Under the pieces are notes generated by a model that saw only the letters and a program-made list of their open reading frames with translations, did not search any database and was not told where the DNA came from. A stretch of DNA of 64,000 nucleotides from positions 801,834-865,833 of the forward strand of contig CALNXQ010000008.1 in the NCBI GenBank assembly GCA_942490535.1, in the 5' to 3' direction. Position numbers and translations under genes: made by a program. This document shows positions 10,121 through 19,690 of the stretch, piece after piece; positions within the stretch are counted from its first letter, which is position 1, and each line of letters starts with the position of its first letter. Origin of the DNA: JAEINY01 sp942490535 (lineage in GTDB: Bacteria > Bacteroidota > Bacteroidia > Bacteroidales > Marinilabiliaceae).

Positions 10121-10128
10121 CAAATATA
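10121..10128 (-). promoter_or_regulatory. Candidate -7 box for maf-dpp11
   Basis: TATATTTG on the minus strand, 20 bases upstream of the maf ATG, matches TAnnTTTG. No clear -33 element is seen. Confidence 0.4.
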
Positions 10129-10210
10129 AAACAATTAAAAACGCTAAAAGCTGATGTTTTTTACTATTAAAACTGCTTTTAACCTGATTTTAACTTATGA
10201 CTGTTTTCCA

Positions 10211-10239
10211 TTTGTCAAGGATTTTCGTAATTATTTTTG
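10211..10239 (+). promoter_or_regulatory. Bacteroidota-type promoter for the T9SS cargo gene
   Basis: TTTG (10211-10214), 17 bases, then TATTTTTG (10232-10239): a full match to the TTTG-N17-19-TAnnTTTG pattern of the primary Bacteroidota sigma factor. It lies ~130 bases before the downstream ATG. Confidence 0.55.
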
Positions 10240-10373
10240 GTTTTTTTGTCACTGATTGAAACCATTTCGTCAAAATTCAGTTAAAGACGAACAAAGCCTA
10301 AAGAGTAAAGGACTTTAGACTTACGACAATCAAAAGAGATTTTTTAATTCTTGACAAATAACAAAGGATGCAT

Positions 10374-11720
10374 ATGAAGACGGTTTGGACGGCGATTTTT
10401 TTGGGGGTGATGAGTGCAGCAACCTGTTTCTCTCAAGACTTAACTTTAAAAGGCTTTAACACCAGTGTTGGTAATAGTGATGATGTTAGCCAGGTAACTT
10501 CAGAACTGGGAAAAATCAATACTGACAGTGTTTATTACTTATTGGATTCAGTAGCAGTATTTAGCTATAATACGGAATTAAACGACTGGAAGCCTTGTCT
10601 CAAAAAAGAAATTGAATTAACAAAAGAAGGTCAGGTAGCAAATGTGACCGAATTAAAATATAATCCACAGGACGAACAGTGGACAAAAGCTTCACGTGAA
10701 AGTTTTAGCTACAATCAATTTGAAGAGATGACCAATAATTTGGTTCAGGTATATGATATCGAATCGAATGAATGGATCAACAAAACACAAAAAAGCATTT
10801 CCCGCACAAACGGGGGGCAAAAAGTAACTGTCCGTTTCAGCGAATGGGATGTGGCCAATTCAAGCTGGGTTGCTCTTTGGGAACAAGTAAAGTCCTTCGA
10901 TTCAGAAGGAAATCCATTGCGGGTCAACACCAATAAAAAAGTTGAGGGTAGTAATGAACTTCAGAATTACTGGCAGTACGTATACTTATACGATAGTAAT
11001 GACGATTTGGAAATGGTTTTCCAGTACGAATGGGACCAGGCCGCCAATAAATGGAAAGATATTTGGCAAAGCAATTATAGCAAGGATTCTGAAGGCCACC
11101 CAGTCACTCATCTATCCGAATGGAATGAGGCAGGAAACACCTGGAGTGAATTCAGAAAATATACAACCGAGTCTATTGATTATGCCAACGAGTCGTTGAC
11201 CATTCGTCAAGACTGGGATGAAACAAAAAGTGAGTGGACTGCCAAAAGACGTATCTCTGAAATTTTTGTTGAAAGTGACACAACCCTTCATGTTATTGAT
11301 GAAGAATGGAATGAAGAACTTTCAAACTGGTCAAACAGTCAAACATTAAAATCAACCTATAATTCAAAGGGTGTTGAGTTGGAGCGCGAAACTGCTATCT
11401 GGAACAAAAGCACAAACAATTGGAACAGTGATTTCAAAACAAGCTACCACTATACAGAAGTGATCGTTAAGAATGATTTGCCTGAACTGGAAAATGATTT
11501 CTATGTGTATCCAAACCCAGCTACAGATGTTGTTTACCTGGCAAATGTAACTGAACGTTCCATCTTAACCATCTACACAACATCTGGTGCTGTGTTGTCA
11601 AAGAAAACAGTTGATGAATACGATGCTTCACTAAATATTTCCAGATTTGAAAAAGGTGTGTATTTGTTCACGCTATCTAATATACATGGCGAACAGACTG
11701 TGAAAGTCATTAAGAAATAA
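10374..11720 (+). CDS. Secreted protein with T9SS type A C-terminal sorting domain
   Basis: About 448 residues. A signal peptide (MKTVWTAIFLGVMSAATCFS) precedes a body of degenerate ~45-residue repeats, each with an acidic patch and W(N/D)xxxxxW-type motifs such as EWNEAGNTW, EWDVANSSW and EWNEELSNW. The last ~75 residues form a type IX secretion sorting domain: YVYPNPATD, a central LTIYTTSG strand, then FEKGVYLFTL and the basic end KVIKK. The product is therefore probably exported across the outer membrane and anchored or released by T9SS. Two in-frame ATGs exist, 10368 and 10374. The AAAGGA stretch abuts the first but is well spaced from the second, so 10374 is preferred. The repeat body is of no enzyme family I recognise. 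Confidence 0.85.
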   Translation: MKTVWTAIFLGVMSAATCFSQDLTLKGFNTSVGNSDDVSQVTSELGKINTDSVYYLLDSVAVFSYNTELNDWKPCLKKEIELTKEGQVANVTELKYNPQDEQWTKASRESFSYNQFEEMTNNLVQVYDIESNEWINKTQKSISRTNGGQKVTVRFSEWDVANSSWVALWEQVKSFDSEGNPLRVNTNKKVEGSNELQNYWQYVYLYDSNDDLEMVFQYEWDQAANKWKDIWQSNYSKDSEGHPVTHLSEWNEAGNTWSEFRKYTTESIDYANESLTIRQDWDETKSEWTAKRRISEIFVESDTTLHVIDEEWNEELSNWSNSQTLKSTYNSKGVELERETAIWNKSTNNWNSDFKTSYHYTEVIVKNDLPELENDFYVYPNPATDVVYLANVTERSILTIYTTSGAVLSKKTVDEYDASLNISRFEKGVYLFTLSNIHGEQTVKVIKK

Positions 11721-11760
11721 AAAACAACCGATAGAACCGTCACAAGATCATTCAAATGTG

Positions 11761-11795
11761 AACAGCGCTTCCCAAAAGGAGGCGCTGTTTTTTTT
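11761..11795 (+). terminator. Rho-independent terminator
   Basis: Stem AACAGCGC (11761-11768) / GCGCTGTT (11782-11789) followed by a run of T, 40 bases after the T9SS cargo gene. From here to 12061 I see nothing else. Confidence 0.85.
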
Positions 11796-12061
11796 ATAGA
11801 ATACAACAAGATATTCCAAGAGTAAGATTGATGAATATCGAACAACCATGGAAGAATGCAGAATTATGAAATCAAAGTTTGTTAATCCACTTGCATTATT
11901 CAGATCACACCCAAAAGCATATTGTGCCTGGCGAGACTAAACATCAGCAGTAAGACACCCTATTAACCTAGTAGTACTAATTGCAAGCAGTAAATTAAAA
12001 TGAATCTCAATGTGCACAATAGGTTGATAAAACCTATCCCCAAACATCTTACACCAGTTAT

Positions 12062-13003
12062 TTAAAAAGCCTTACCTGCAAATAGAATAAAGACAATTCC
12101 CAAGAGCATAATCACTTTCGAGATGCTGCTGGCCGTATGAAAACCGTTGGAAGATTTGGAACGATACAACTGGAATAACAATAGCAGATATGGGATGGAT
12201 AAACACAATATAAAATAGGTGGCTGCATAAGGAATGTTTTGAACCTCCGGAATGAAAAAGAAAAGCAACCATAGGGTAACAACTGAGCCAATCACCAGGA
12301 GTGAAACCAGAATCTTCGTGAAATTCACCCCAATGGCAATGGGTAATGTGCGACATCCCACTGCCTTATCCCCTCTCAAATCTTCTGTATCTTTAATAAT
12401 TTCCCGAATGAGATTGGTAATGAAGGCAAAAAAGGCAAATCCTGTCGTCCAAAACCAGGCGGTAGAACAGGCATTGGTTTGTAAGATCGCTTCGCCATGC
12501 ACCCGGGCCAGCATGGCAAACTCCAGCGAAACAACCACATAAGGCACCAAAGCTGTCAACATGGAAATGATTAAATTACCTATCACAGCGTGCCGCTTAA
12601 ACGTCGTACTATAATACCAAAGCAGTGCCGGGATAAGAATATACATCAATGCATAATTTTCTTTCCGGGCCACATAAGCCAAAAAAAGACCAACAAAAAC
12701 GCCGGTAACCGTAAGTAAGACATGCAAGAACAGAGCTGTTCGCCGCTTTATATGCTTTCCTACTAAGACCGTATCGGGGCGGTTGATGCGGTCAATGCGA
12801 ATATCAAAATAATCATTGATCACATAACCGGAGGCAGCCAATAGAATGGTGGATACTATTAGCAAACCAAACCTCAAATCGGTTAACACCGGATTTATCC
12901 CATAGTGGGCTAAGATGGGAAGTAACAATCCATAGCGCAACAACACCTGTAACAAGGCAATTATGAACAGGTTTTTATACCGAATCAACCGAAGAAATGC
13001 CAT
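12062..13003 (-). CDS. UbiA-family prenyltransferase (GGGP/polyprenyl transferase type)
   Basis: A 313-residue integral inner-membrane protein with about eight or nine hydrophobic helices. Both Asp-rich motifs of the UbiA superfamily are present: NDYFDIRID at 63-71 and DTEDLRGD at 205-212, which bind the Mg-prenyl diphosphate. In Bacteroidota this subfamily is usually named geranylgeranylglycerol-phosphate geranylgeranyltransferase, from archaeal homologues, but the real acceptor in these bacteria is uncertain. The KdsC-like HAD gene lies 103 bases upstream on the same strand and could share a transcript. That neighbourhood is recurrent in the phylum. Confidence 0.85.
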   Translation of the reverse strand: MAFLRLIRYKNLFIIALLQVLLRYGLLLPILAHYGINPVLTDLRFGLLIVSTILLAASGYVINDYFDIRIDRINRPDTVLVGKHIKRRTALFLHVLLTVTGVFVGLFLAYVARKENYALMYILIPALLWYYSTTFKRHAVIGNLIISMLTALVPYVVVSLEFAMLARVHGEAILQTNACSTAWFWTTGFAFFAFITNLIREIIKDTEDLRGDKAVGCRTLPIAIGVNFTKILVSLLVIGSVVTLWLLFFFIPEVQNIPYAATYFILCLSIPYLLLLFQLYRSKSSNGFHTASSISKVIMLLGIVFILFAGKAF

Positions 13004-13063
13004 TTTGATAGTTATTTAATCAGGCCCTTAATTTACCTAATTAATGCGAACCTAACAATAGAA

Positions 13064-13104
13064 TAGCTATGGGGCTTTAGCTTTTAGCCTCTAGCCATTA
13101 GCTA
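13064..13104. repeat. Intergenic word array (TTTAGC/TAGC)
   Basis: Between the HAD and UbiA genes the word TAGC(T/C) recurs six times in ~41 bases (AGCTAT, CTTTAGC, TTTTAGCC, CTCTAGCC, ATTAGC). It is low-complexity and non-coding, similar in style to the other word arrays in the window. Confidence 0.5.
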
Positions 13105-13106
13105 AT

Positions 13107-13625
13107 TTACCATTTATAGTCGAGTGCCCACTTACCATGTGCCCGCAGAACCTGCTCCATCACATCGCGCACACATCCTTCTCCCCCTTTACGGTCAGAA
13201 ATGTATTTACAAAGTGATTTGATCTCTTCCACCGCATCAGATGGACATACCGGAATACCCACGCGTTTCATCACCGGATAATCGGGTAAATCATCTCCCA
13301 TGTACAAGACTTCATCAGCTGTTAGATTATTTTTTTCCAGCCAATCGGTGAAAGGTTCCATTTTTTCAGATGCTCCCATGTAAATTGATGTAACACCTAG
13401 ATTTTCGTAACGTTTACGGACAGCCTCCGTGTTTCCTCCGGTGATGATGGCAATGGGGTAACCTAATTTCACGGCCAATTGAAGGGCAAATCCATCTTTA
13501 ATGTTAGCGGTGCGCATGGGCTCACCATTGGGATGCATGGGAATAATCTGTGCCGATAAAACGCCATCTACATCAAAGGCAAAAGCCTTCACTTTCATCA
13601 AATCTTCTTTAAAATTACTCATCAC
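13107..13625 (-). CDS. KdsC-like HAD-family phosphatase
   Basis: A 172-residue cytoplasmic C0-type HAD hydrolase without a cap domain. Motif I FDVDGVLS gives nucleophile Asp18 and Asp20; motif II is ITGG (61-64); motif III Lys88 is in ASEKME; motif IV is MGDDLPD (109-115). This set and length match 3-deoxy-D-manno-octulosonate 8-phosphate phosphatase (KdsC). Many Bacteroidota paralogues in this context are not proven KDO enzymes, so no symbol is given. The start is ATG at 13625; a second ATG follows immediately at 13622. Confidence 0.85.
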   Translation of the reverse strand: MMSNFKEDLMKVKAFAFDVDGVLSAQIIPMHPNGEPMRTANIKDGFALQLAVKLGYPIAIITGGNTEAVRKRYENLGVTSIYMGASEKMEPFTDWLEKNNLTADEVLYMGDDLPDYPVMKRVGIPVCPSDAVEEIKSLCKYISDRKGGEGCVRDVMEQVLRAHGKWALDYKW

Positions 13626-13677
13626 CGAATCTGTTTTTTTGCGAAGATAGGAAAATTGAAATAGATAAGCTGATGCA

Positions 13678-13685
13678 CAAAATTA
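13678..13685 (-). promoter_or_regulatory. Candidate -7 box for the HAD gene
   Basis: TAATTTTG on the minus strand, ~55 bases before the HAD start, fits TAnnTTTG. No -33 box recognised. Confidence 0.3.
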
Positions 13686-13843
13686 AAGCGCCTTTTCCAA
13701 TTATCGTCTCTTAAAATGAATATTGGGAAAAATAAATACTTAAAACTCTATTAATAATCACTAAAGGTCTTTATGGTTATACATTAGAGCTTAAACGAAG
13801 TATGACTTTGATCAATTCCCTCTAATTTTCGAATTATGCTTAC

Positions 13844-13851
13844 TATATTTG
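13844..13851 (+). promoter_or_regulatory. Candidate -7 box of the drug-efflux operon
   Basis: TATATTTG, 32 bases before the lipoprotein adaptor ATG, fits TAnnTTTG. The -33 region is only T-rich. Confidence 0.45.
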
Positions 13852-13883
13852 AACAATAAACAGTGACCGTCAATCTATCCATA

Positions 13884-15041
13884 ATGAAACAATTCATTTC
13901 ACATGCAGTTATCTTATTACTGCTATTTATTTTATTTTTTTCTTGTAAAAAAACAACAACGCCACAGGCGCCATTGGTAATAGTTGAATCTGTCAACCAA
14001 GACGATGTAAAATTATTTGGGGAATATGTAGGCCGAATACGGGCTTTTAAATACGTTGAAGTGCGTGCCCGGGTAGAAGGCTATTTAGAGAAAATGATGT
14101 TCGAAGAAGGCAGACGGGTTGCTGCCAACGATCCTTTATTTATCATTGATCCGGCCCAATACAAAGCACGTGCGGATAAAGCACAAGCTCAACTCAAAAA
14201 GGACATTGCTTCATTTAATAAAGCTCAACGCGATGTAAAACGCCTACAACCGCTTTATGAACAAAACGCAGCCAGCCAATTAGATCTGGATAATGCGCAG
14301 GCCAACCTTGAAAGTGCGGAAGCCAACATCGCCATGAGTCGGGCTGACCTGGCACAGGCTCAACTCCAACTCAGCTATACGAAGGTCAAATCTCCATTGG
14401 ATGGTTTTATTAGTGAACGTCATATTGATATTGGCGCCTTAGTTGGACCCGGTAATAACTCCTTACTGGCAACCGTCGTGCAAAGCGATACAATCCTTGT
14501 CGACTTTAAAATGACTGCATTGGATTACCTGAGAAGTAAAGAAAGAGATGTGAAAATTGGCGAAACAGACAGCACCCGGTCCTGGCAACCAACCATATCT
14601 GTCACTCTTGCCGACAATACAGAATACCCATTGCAAGGCATTGTGGATTTTGCTGACCCTCAAGTGGACCCTAAAACCGGAACATTTGGTGTCCGTGCAG
14701 AAATACCCAACCCCGATCAACGCCTCCTCCCCGGGCAATTTACCCAGGTTAAATTTCTATTAGACGTTCTTGAAGATGCCATTGTGGTGCCACGAAAAGC
14801 ACTCATTATTGAAAAAGGCGGCACATTCATTTATATCCTGCGTAAAGATAGCATCACTGAAAAACGATTCGTTCAAACAGGACCCGAACTACCCAATCAG
14901 ATCGTCATCGAACGTGGCCTGGGACTCAATGAAACCATTATTATAGAAGGTCAGCAAAAACTGCATCCGGGAATAAAAGCAATTCCCATCTCTGCCAATG
15001 ATGCAGAAGCCATTGATAAACTTAAAAAAGAGAATAACTGA
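13884..15041 (+). CDS. RND efflux periplasmic adaptor lipoprotein (AcrA/MexA type)
   Basis: A 385-residue membrane-fusion protein linking the inner-membrane pump to the outer-membrane channel. The ATG at 13884 gives a lipoprotein signal peptide ending in LFFSC; an upstream in-frame GTG at 13863 would spoil it. Then follow the split lipoyl/barrel-sandwich (YVEVRARVEGYL), a long helical hairpin rich in Ala and Gln (about residues 90-170, DLAQAQLQLSYTKVKSPLDG), the beta-barrel domain, and the membrane-proximal end. The stop overlaps the pump's ATG by one base (TGATG), so the three genes form one translationally coupled operon. Confidence 0.95.
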   Translation: MKQFISHAVILLLLFILFFSCKKTTTPQAPLVIVESVNQDDVKLFGEYVGRIRAFKYVEVRARVEGYLEKMMFEEGRRVAANDPLFIIDPAQYKARADKAQAQLKKDIASFNKAQRDVKRLQPLYEQNAASQLDLDNAQANLESAEANIAMSRADLAQAQLQLSYTKVKSPLDGFISERHIDIGALVGPGNNSLLATVVQSDTILVDFKMTALDYLRSKERDVKIGETDSTRSWQPTISVTLADNTEYPLQGIVDFADPQVDPKTGTFGVRAEIPNPDQRLLPGQFTQVKFLLDVLEDAIVVPRKALIIEKGGTFIYILRKDSITEKRFVQTGPELPNQIVIERGLGLNETIIIEGQQKLHPGIKAIPISANDAEAIDKLKKENN

Positions 15042-18000
15042 TGAAGCCCGGTTTTTTTATTGAACGCCCGGTCTTTTCGGCCGTGTTATCTATTTTTATA
15101 GTTCTTTTGGGATTGATTGGATTGACGCTGCTCCCCATAGATCAATATCCGAAAATCACCCCTCCGGTTGTTAAAATCAGCGGCTCCTATTCAGGGGCCA
15201 GTGCCATTACCGTTTCTGAGGCCGTAGCGACACCCATCGAACAAGAGCTCAACGGTACACCCGGAATGATTTACATGGAATCCAGCAGTTCCAATTCGGG
15301 TAGTTTATCCATCAATGTGACATTTGATGTGAATGTAGATCCGGATTTAGCTGCAATCGAAATCCAAAACCGGGTGAAACTGGCTGAATCACGTTTACCG
15401 GCTGAAGTAATCCAAAACGGGCTGAAAGTGGAAAAACAATCATCCAGTCAATTAATGACCCTCTGTTTGGTTTCGCAAGATCCCAAATTTGATGAAATTT
15501 ACCTCAGTAACTTCGCCACAATTAATGTACTGGACGTGTTGCGCCGAATTCCAGGTGTGGGGCGGGTCTCCAATCGGGGAAGTCGATACTATGGCATGCG
15601 GATCTGGGTGATGCCGGATCGACTGGCCAGTTTCGGGCTCACCGTCAAAGACCTGCAGGATGCCTTAAAAGATCAAAACAGAGAATCGGCTGCTGGTGAG
15701 CTGGGGCTTCAGCCCATCAACGCCGTTGATGTCACCATGCCCATCTCCACTAAAGGTAGATTGGAATCTGCCTCTGAATTTGAAGAGATCGTCGTTCGTG
15801 CCAATGCCGATGGTACCATCATACGCATGCGCGATGTCGCCCGGGTATCACTCGAAGCCTCATCGTATAGTCAGGAAAGTGGTATCAATGGGGGTAACGC
15901 CGCTGTGTTGGCCATTTACTTATTACCGGGAGCCAATGCGGTTGAAGTGGCGGAAAACATTAGAGCTGCCATGACGGAAATCAGTCAGAATTTCCCCGAA
16001 GGACTGGACTATCTGATTCCATTTGACATGACGGATTACATCAATGAATCCATCAAAGAAGTATACGTCACCTTACTGGAAGCTTTGCTACTAGTCGTCC
16101 TGGTCGTCTTTTTATCGCTTCAAAACTGGCGCGCAACCGTCATACCACTTATTGCAGTCCCCATTTCACTCATCGGAACATTTGGCTTCATGCTCGCCAT
16201 GGGTTTTTCATTAAATATGTTAACCTTACTTGGCCTCATTCTGGCCATCGGCATTGTGGTGGATGATGCCATCGTAGTGGTAGAAACAGTAGAGCGCATG
16301 ATGGAAGAAGAAAAACTGGATGCCCGGGCAGCTACACACAAAGCCATGAAAGGATTAGCCGGTGCATTAATAGCGACCTCCATGGTTCTGGCGGCAGTTT
16401 TTGTACCAGTGAGTTTCCTTTCGGGAATAACAGGTGAACTCTATCGACAGTTCTCTGTCACCATTGTTGTATCCGTATTGATATCAACGGTTGTGGCGCT
16501 GACCTTAAGTCCTGCTATGTGTGCTCTCATCCTGAAACCAGGCAGCCGTAAAAAAGCGTTTATCTTCCGCAAAATTAATCTCTGGCTGAACATCGGAAAT
16601 AAGAAGTATGTGAACATCCTGCAAACAGCCATCGCCAATCAGAAACGCATGATTGCCGGATTTGGAATGGTTTTAATTTTTATTTTCGTATTAGCACGTG
16701 TGATTCCAACATCTTTTATTCCGGAGGAAGACCAGGGCTATTTCACCGTTGAAATTGAACTCAATGAAGGTGCCACATTGGAACGGACCCGAAAAATAAC
16801 GGAACAGGCCGTCGACTATTTCAAAGCGCATCCTGCGGTCGATTATGTACAAAGCCTCTCCGGCACGAGTCCCCGTGTGGGAACGAATCAATCCCGGGCG
16901 GAACTGACTGTAACGCTTAAACATTGGGGAGAGCGCGACAGTGACATGAGTCTGGAAGAGGTGATCGAAGAGGCACGTAAGGCCTTTTATTACATTCCCG
17001 AAGCCAGTTTTTATTTTAACAAACCACCTGTAATACCAGGTCTGGGCACATCGGGTGGTTTTGAATTGCAGTTGCAAGCCAAATCAGGAGCCACCTGGGA
17101 AAATCTGATAATGGCCACCGATACCTTCTTGCACTACGCCTCACAACAAAAGGAGATTGGTAATATTTCTTCTGCACTTCAGGCAGATATTCCTCAACTC
17201 TATTTCGATGTAAACCGGGATCGTGTGAAGCTACTGGGGATTCCATTATCGGATGTCTACTCCACAATGAAGGCTTATTTAGGTTCGGTTTATGTGAATG
17301 ACTTTAACATGTTCAACCGCATATATAAGGTATATATCCAGGCGGAAGCACCTTATCGGGCCAATCCCAATAACCTGGGGCTTTTCTTCGTAAAAGGCAG
17401 CAATGGCGCGATGGTGCCGTTAACAGCACTGGGTAACAGCTCCTATTCCACCGGCCCGGGAAACATCAAACGCTTTAATATGTTTTCATCGGCGGTGATC
17501 CGTGGCACACCCAATACGGGATACAGTTCCGGCGAGGTCATGGCCATCATGGAAAATATAGCCCGCGACCACCTGCCTAATAACATAGGTATTGACTGGA
17601 GTGGATTATCCTACCAGGAAAAAAAAGCAGGTGGGCAAACCGGCATAGTCATGGCCCTGGTATTTCTATTTGTCTTTCTCTTTCTGGCAGCTCAATATGA
17701 AAGTTGGCTGGTCCCCATAGCTGTTCTCCTTTCTTTACCTGTTGCCGCGCTGGGAGCTTTTCTGGGGATATGGGTAACTGGCCTGGAAAATGACATTTAT
17801 TTTCAAATTGGCTTGGTGACACTCATTGGTTTGGCGGCTAAAAATGCCATTTTAATTGTTGAGTTCGCCAAAGTGGAAGTTGATAATGGGCGAGGTATAA
17901 TTGAGGCTGCCGTTCAAGCTGCGAAACTACGCTTTCGTCCCATCGTGATGACGTCACTGGCTTTTGTACTGGGGATGTTACCAATGGTGCTGGCCACCGG

Positions 18001-18139
18001 GCCCGGCTCAGCAGGAAGACATTCCATTGGTACGGGTGTATTCTTTGGAATGCTAATCGCCATTACTGTTGGCATCGTATTGGTACCCTTCTTTTTTGTG
18101 GTGATTTATCAGCTGAAAGAAAAAAGGAAAAGAAAATAA
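15041..18139 (+). CDS. HAE1-family RND multidrug efflux pump (AcrB type)
   Basis: A 1032-residue inner-membrane proton/drug antiporter with 12 predicted helices and two large periplasmic loops. The proton-relay residues are present: Asp408 and Asp409 in GIVVDDAIVVVE (helix 4) and Lys934 in GLAAKNAIL (helix 10), matching AcrB Asp407/Asp408/Lys940. The N-terminus FFIERPVFSAVLSI is typical of the family. Length is normal. It is the middle gene of adaptor-pump-channel, with an 8-base gap to the next gene. Substrates cannot be inferred from sequence; hydrophobic drugs or bile-like compounds are usual. Confidence 0.96.
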   Translation: MKPGFFIERPVFSAVLSIFIVLLGLIGLTLLPIDQYPKITPPVVKISGSYSGASAITVSEAVATPIEQELNGTPGMIYMESSSSNSGSLSINVTFDVNVDPDLAAIEIQNRVKLAESRLPAEVIQNGLKVEKQSSSQLMTLCLVSQDPKFDEIYLSNFATINVLDVLRRIPGVGRVSNRGSRYYGMRIWVMPDRLASFGLTVKDLQDALKDQNRESAAGELGLQPINAVDVTMPISTKGRLESASEFEEIVVRANADGTIIRMRDVARVSLEASSYSQESGINGGNAAVLAIYLLPGANAVEVAENIRAAMTEISQNFPEGLDYLIPFDMTDYINESIKEVYVTLLEALLLVVLVVFLSLQNWRATVIPLIAVPISLIGTFGFMLAMGFSLNMLTLLGLILAIGIVVDDAIVVVETVERMMEEEKLDARAATHKAMKGLAGALIATSMVLAAVFVPVSFLSGITGELYRQFSVTIVVSVLISTVVALTLSPAMCALILKPGSRKKAFIFRKINLWLNIGNKKYVNILQTAIANQKRMIAGFGMVLIFIFVLARVIPTSFIPEEDQGYFTVEIELNEGATLERTRKITEQAVDYFKAHPAVDYVQSLSGTSPRVGTNQSRAELTVTLKHWGERDSDMSLEEVIEEARKAFYYIPEASFYFNKPPVIPGLGTSGGFELQLQAKSGATWENLIMATDTFLHYASQQKEIGNISSALQADIPQLYFDVNRDRVKLLGIPLSDVYSTMKAYLGSVYVNDFNMFNRIYKVYIQAEAPYRANPNNLGLFFVKGSNGAMVPLTALGNSSYSTGPGNIKRFNMFSSAVIRGTPNTGYSSGEVMAIMENIARDHLPNNIGIDWSGLSYQEKKAGGQTGIVMALVFLFVFLFLAAQYESWLVPIAVLLSLPVAALGAFLGIWVTGLENDIYFQIGLVTLIGLAAKNAILIVEFAKVEVDNGRGIIEAAVQAAKLRFRPIVMTSLAFVLGMLPMVLATGPGSAGRHSIGTGVFFGMLIAITVGIVLVPFFFVVIYQLKEKRKRK

Positions 18140-18146
18140 TTATCGA

Positions 18147-19547
18147 ATGAGCATGAAATTACTGAAATATACTTTTTTGGTTTCCATAGGTTTGTTATTA
18201 ATGGTTTCGTCTTGTAAAATCGGCACCCAATATAGCCGACCCGAACTTAACTTACCGGATCGGCTGGAGGTGATGAGTATTGATTCCATTACCATTGATG
18301 ATCTGGATTGGTGGGAATTATACACGGATACTGTTTTACAAACCCTGATTCAAACCGCGCTGGATAACAATAAAGATGCGTTGATCGCCACGGCTCGTTT
18401 GAAAGAATACATGGCCGCCAAACGCATTGCATCTGCCGACTTGTTTCCACATTTAAATGCGGATTTACATGCCGATCGGGAAATGGAAAATCCGGGTGGC
18501 CATTCCCGCAATTTTTCCAATTCATTGGAAGCACACGCAACCCTTTCCTGGGAACTGGACCTATGGGGTAACATTCGATGGGGCCGCGATGCTTCCATTG
18601 CCGAGTATTTGGCCACCAAAGAAGCCCAACGGGCCTTACAAATGGCCATCGTTGCTGAAGTATCTCAAACCTATTTCGAATTAATTGCTTTGGATGATGA
18701 ATTAGCCATCGTCACACAAACCTTAGAGGCACGAAAAGAAGGCGCACGCATTGCCAGCTTGCGCTTTAAAGGAGGTCTGACTTCTGAAACATCTTTAAAA
18801 CAAGCGGAAGTTGAACTGGCAAAAACCATGACCATGATACCCGTCCTGGAACGGAAAATACGCCTAAAACAAAATGATATGGCCCTGTTATTAGGGCAGT
18901 ACGAAAGTAATATTGTGCATGGTCACAATTTACAGGATCAACATATGATGCAAAAATTACCGGCCGGACTGCCATCTGAATTACTCATTCGTCGGCCGGA
19001 TGTGCGCCAGGCCGAGCAAAAACTCATTGCCGCCAATGCCCGGGTGGGTGTGGCCGCCACAGACCGGTATCCGACCATCCGTCTGACCGGAAAGTACGGC
19101 CTTGAAAACAATGCCCTCAGTGAATTACTCAAATCACCCTATTGGTTTGTGGCCGGTGATATCCTGGGGCCTCTCTTTGAAGCCGGCAAAAACAAAGCCC
19201 GGTTGCATGCGTCAAAAGCCGTGTATGAACAAGAAATATATAGCTATCAAAAGTCGGTACTTCAAGCTTTTCAGGAAGCCAACTCGGCCATTATGACTTT
19301 CCGGAAGGTGAAAGAATTCAGAGAAGCACAAGGAAATCTGGCACAAGCCTCACGTGATTACTTAAACCTGGCACAATTGCAATATCTGAACGGTGTTATC
19401 AGTTACCTGGATTTACTGGATGCCCAGCGTAGCTTACTGGATGCCGAGATCAAATTAAACAATGCCATACGTGATGAGTTGTTATCCATGGTTTATTTAT
19501 ATAAAGCCCTGGGTGGTGGCTGGAAAGCAGAGTCTCCTGTCTTGTAA
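18147..19547 (+). CDS. TolC/OprM-type outer-membrane efflux lipoprotein
   Basis: A 466-residue outer-membrane factor of the NodT/OprM class. It has a lipoprotein signal (LLLMVSSC, Cys near 23) and a duplicated helical-barrel domain, with the diagnostic LIRRPDVRQAEQKLIAANARVG segment split around residues 280-300 and the C-terminal partner YLNGVISYLDLLDAQRSLL. It completes the tripartite exporter encoded just upstream. A second possible ATG lies two codons in, at 18153; either keeps the signal peptide. Confidence 0.95.
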   Translation: MSMKLLKYTFLVSIGLLLMVSSCKIGTQYSRPELNLPDRLEVMSIDSITIDDLDWWELYTDTVLQTLIQTALDNNKDALIATARLKEYMAAKRIASADLFPHLNADLHADREMENPGGHSRNFSNSLEAHATLSWELDLWGNIRWGRDASIAEYLATKEAQRALQMAIVAEVSQTYFELIALDDELAIVTQTLEARKEGARIASLRFKGGLTSETSLKQAEVELAKTMTMIPVLERKIRLKQNDMALLLGQYESNIVHGHNLQDQHMMQKLPAGLPSELLIRRPDVRQAEQKLIAANARVGVAATDRYPTIRLTGKYGLENNALSELLKSPYWFVAGDILGPLFEAGKNKARLHASKAVYEQEIYSYQKSVLQAFQEANSAIMTFRKVKEFREAQGNLAQASRDYLNLAQLQYLNGVISYLDLLDAQRSLLDAEIKLNNAIRDELLSMVYLYKALGGGWKAESPVL

Positions 19548-19585
19548 CGGAAACCATGCCGAGTCACCTTTTTATTACATGCTTT

Positions 19586-19626
19586 CAACTGACTGGTGAC
19601 CGATCGAACACCTGACCGGTGACCGA
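19586..19626. repeat. Short direct repeat before a long hairpin
   Basis: The word GAC(T/C)GGTGACCGA occurs twice, around 19590-19602 and 19609-19623, directly before the long hairpin downstream of the channel gene. Meaning unknown. Confidence 0.4.
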
Positions 19627-19672
19627 CCATACAACAGGCAGGAGTAAGATCGCACTCCTGCCTGTTGTATGG
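19627..19672. terminator. Long perfect 19-bp hairpin between the convergent efflux operons
   Basis: Arms 19627-19645 and 19654-19672 are exact inverted complements around an 8-base loop (AAGATCGC). There is no T-run on either side, so it may be a terminator of another kind, a transcript-stabilising structure, or a repetitive palindrome. It lies 80 bases after the plus-strand efflux operon and just beyond the 3' end of the group II intron. Confidence 0.6.
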
Positions 19673-19690
19673 CCGGACGTCTGCCCGGCA

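Noticed and set aside
13107..13625. Assignment of the HAD protein as the true KDO-8-phosphate phosphatase.
   Set aside because: Motifs fit, but no other KDO genes are nearby and Bacteroidota carry several KdsC-like paralogues, so only the family is stated.
13863..13883. GTG start at 13863 for the drug-efflux adaptor.
   Set aside because: The ATG at 13884 begins a proper lipoprotein signal peptide with lipobox; the upstream seven codons would disrupt it.
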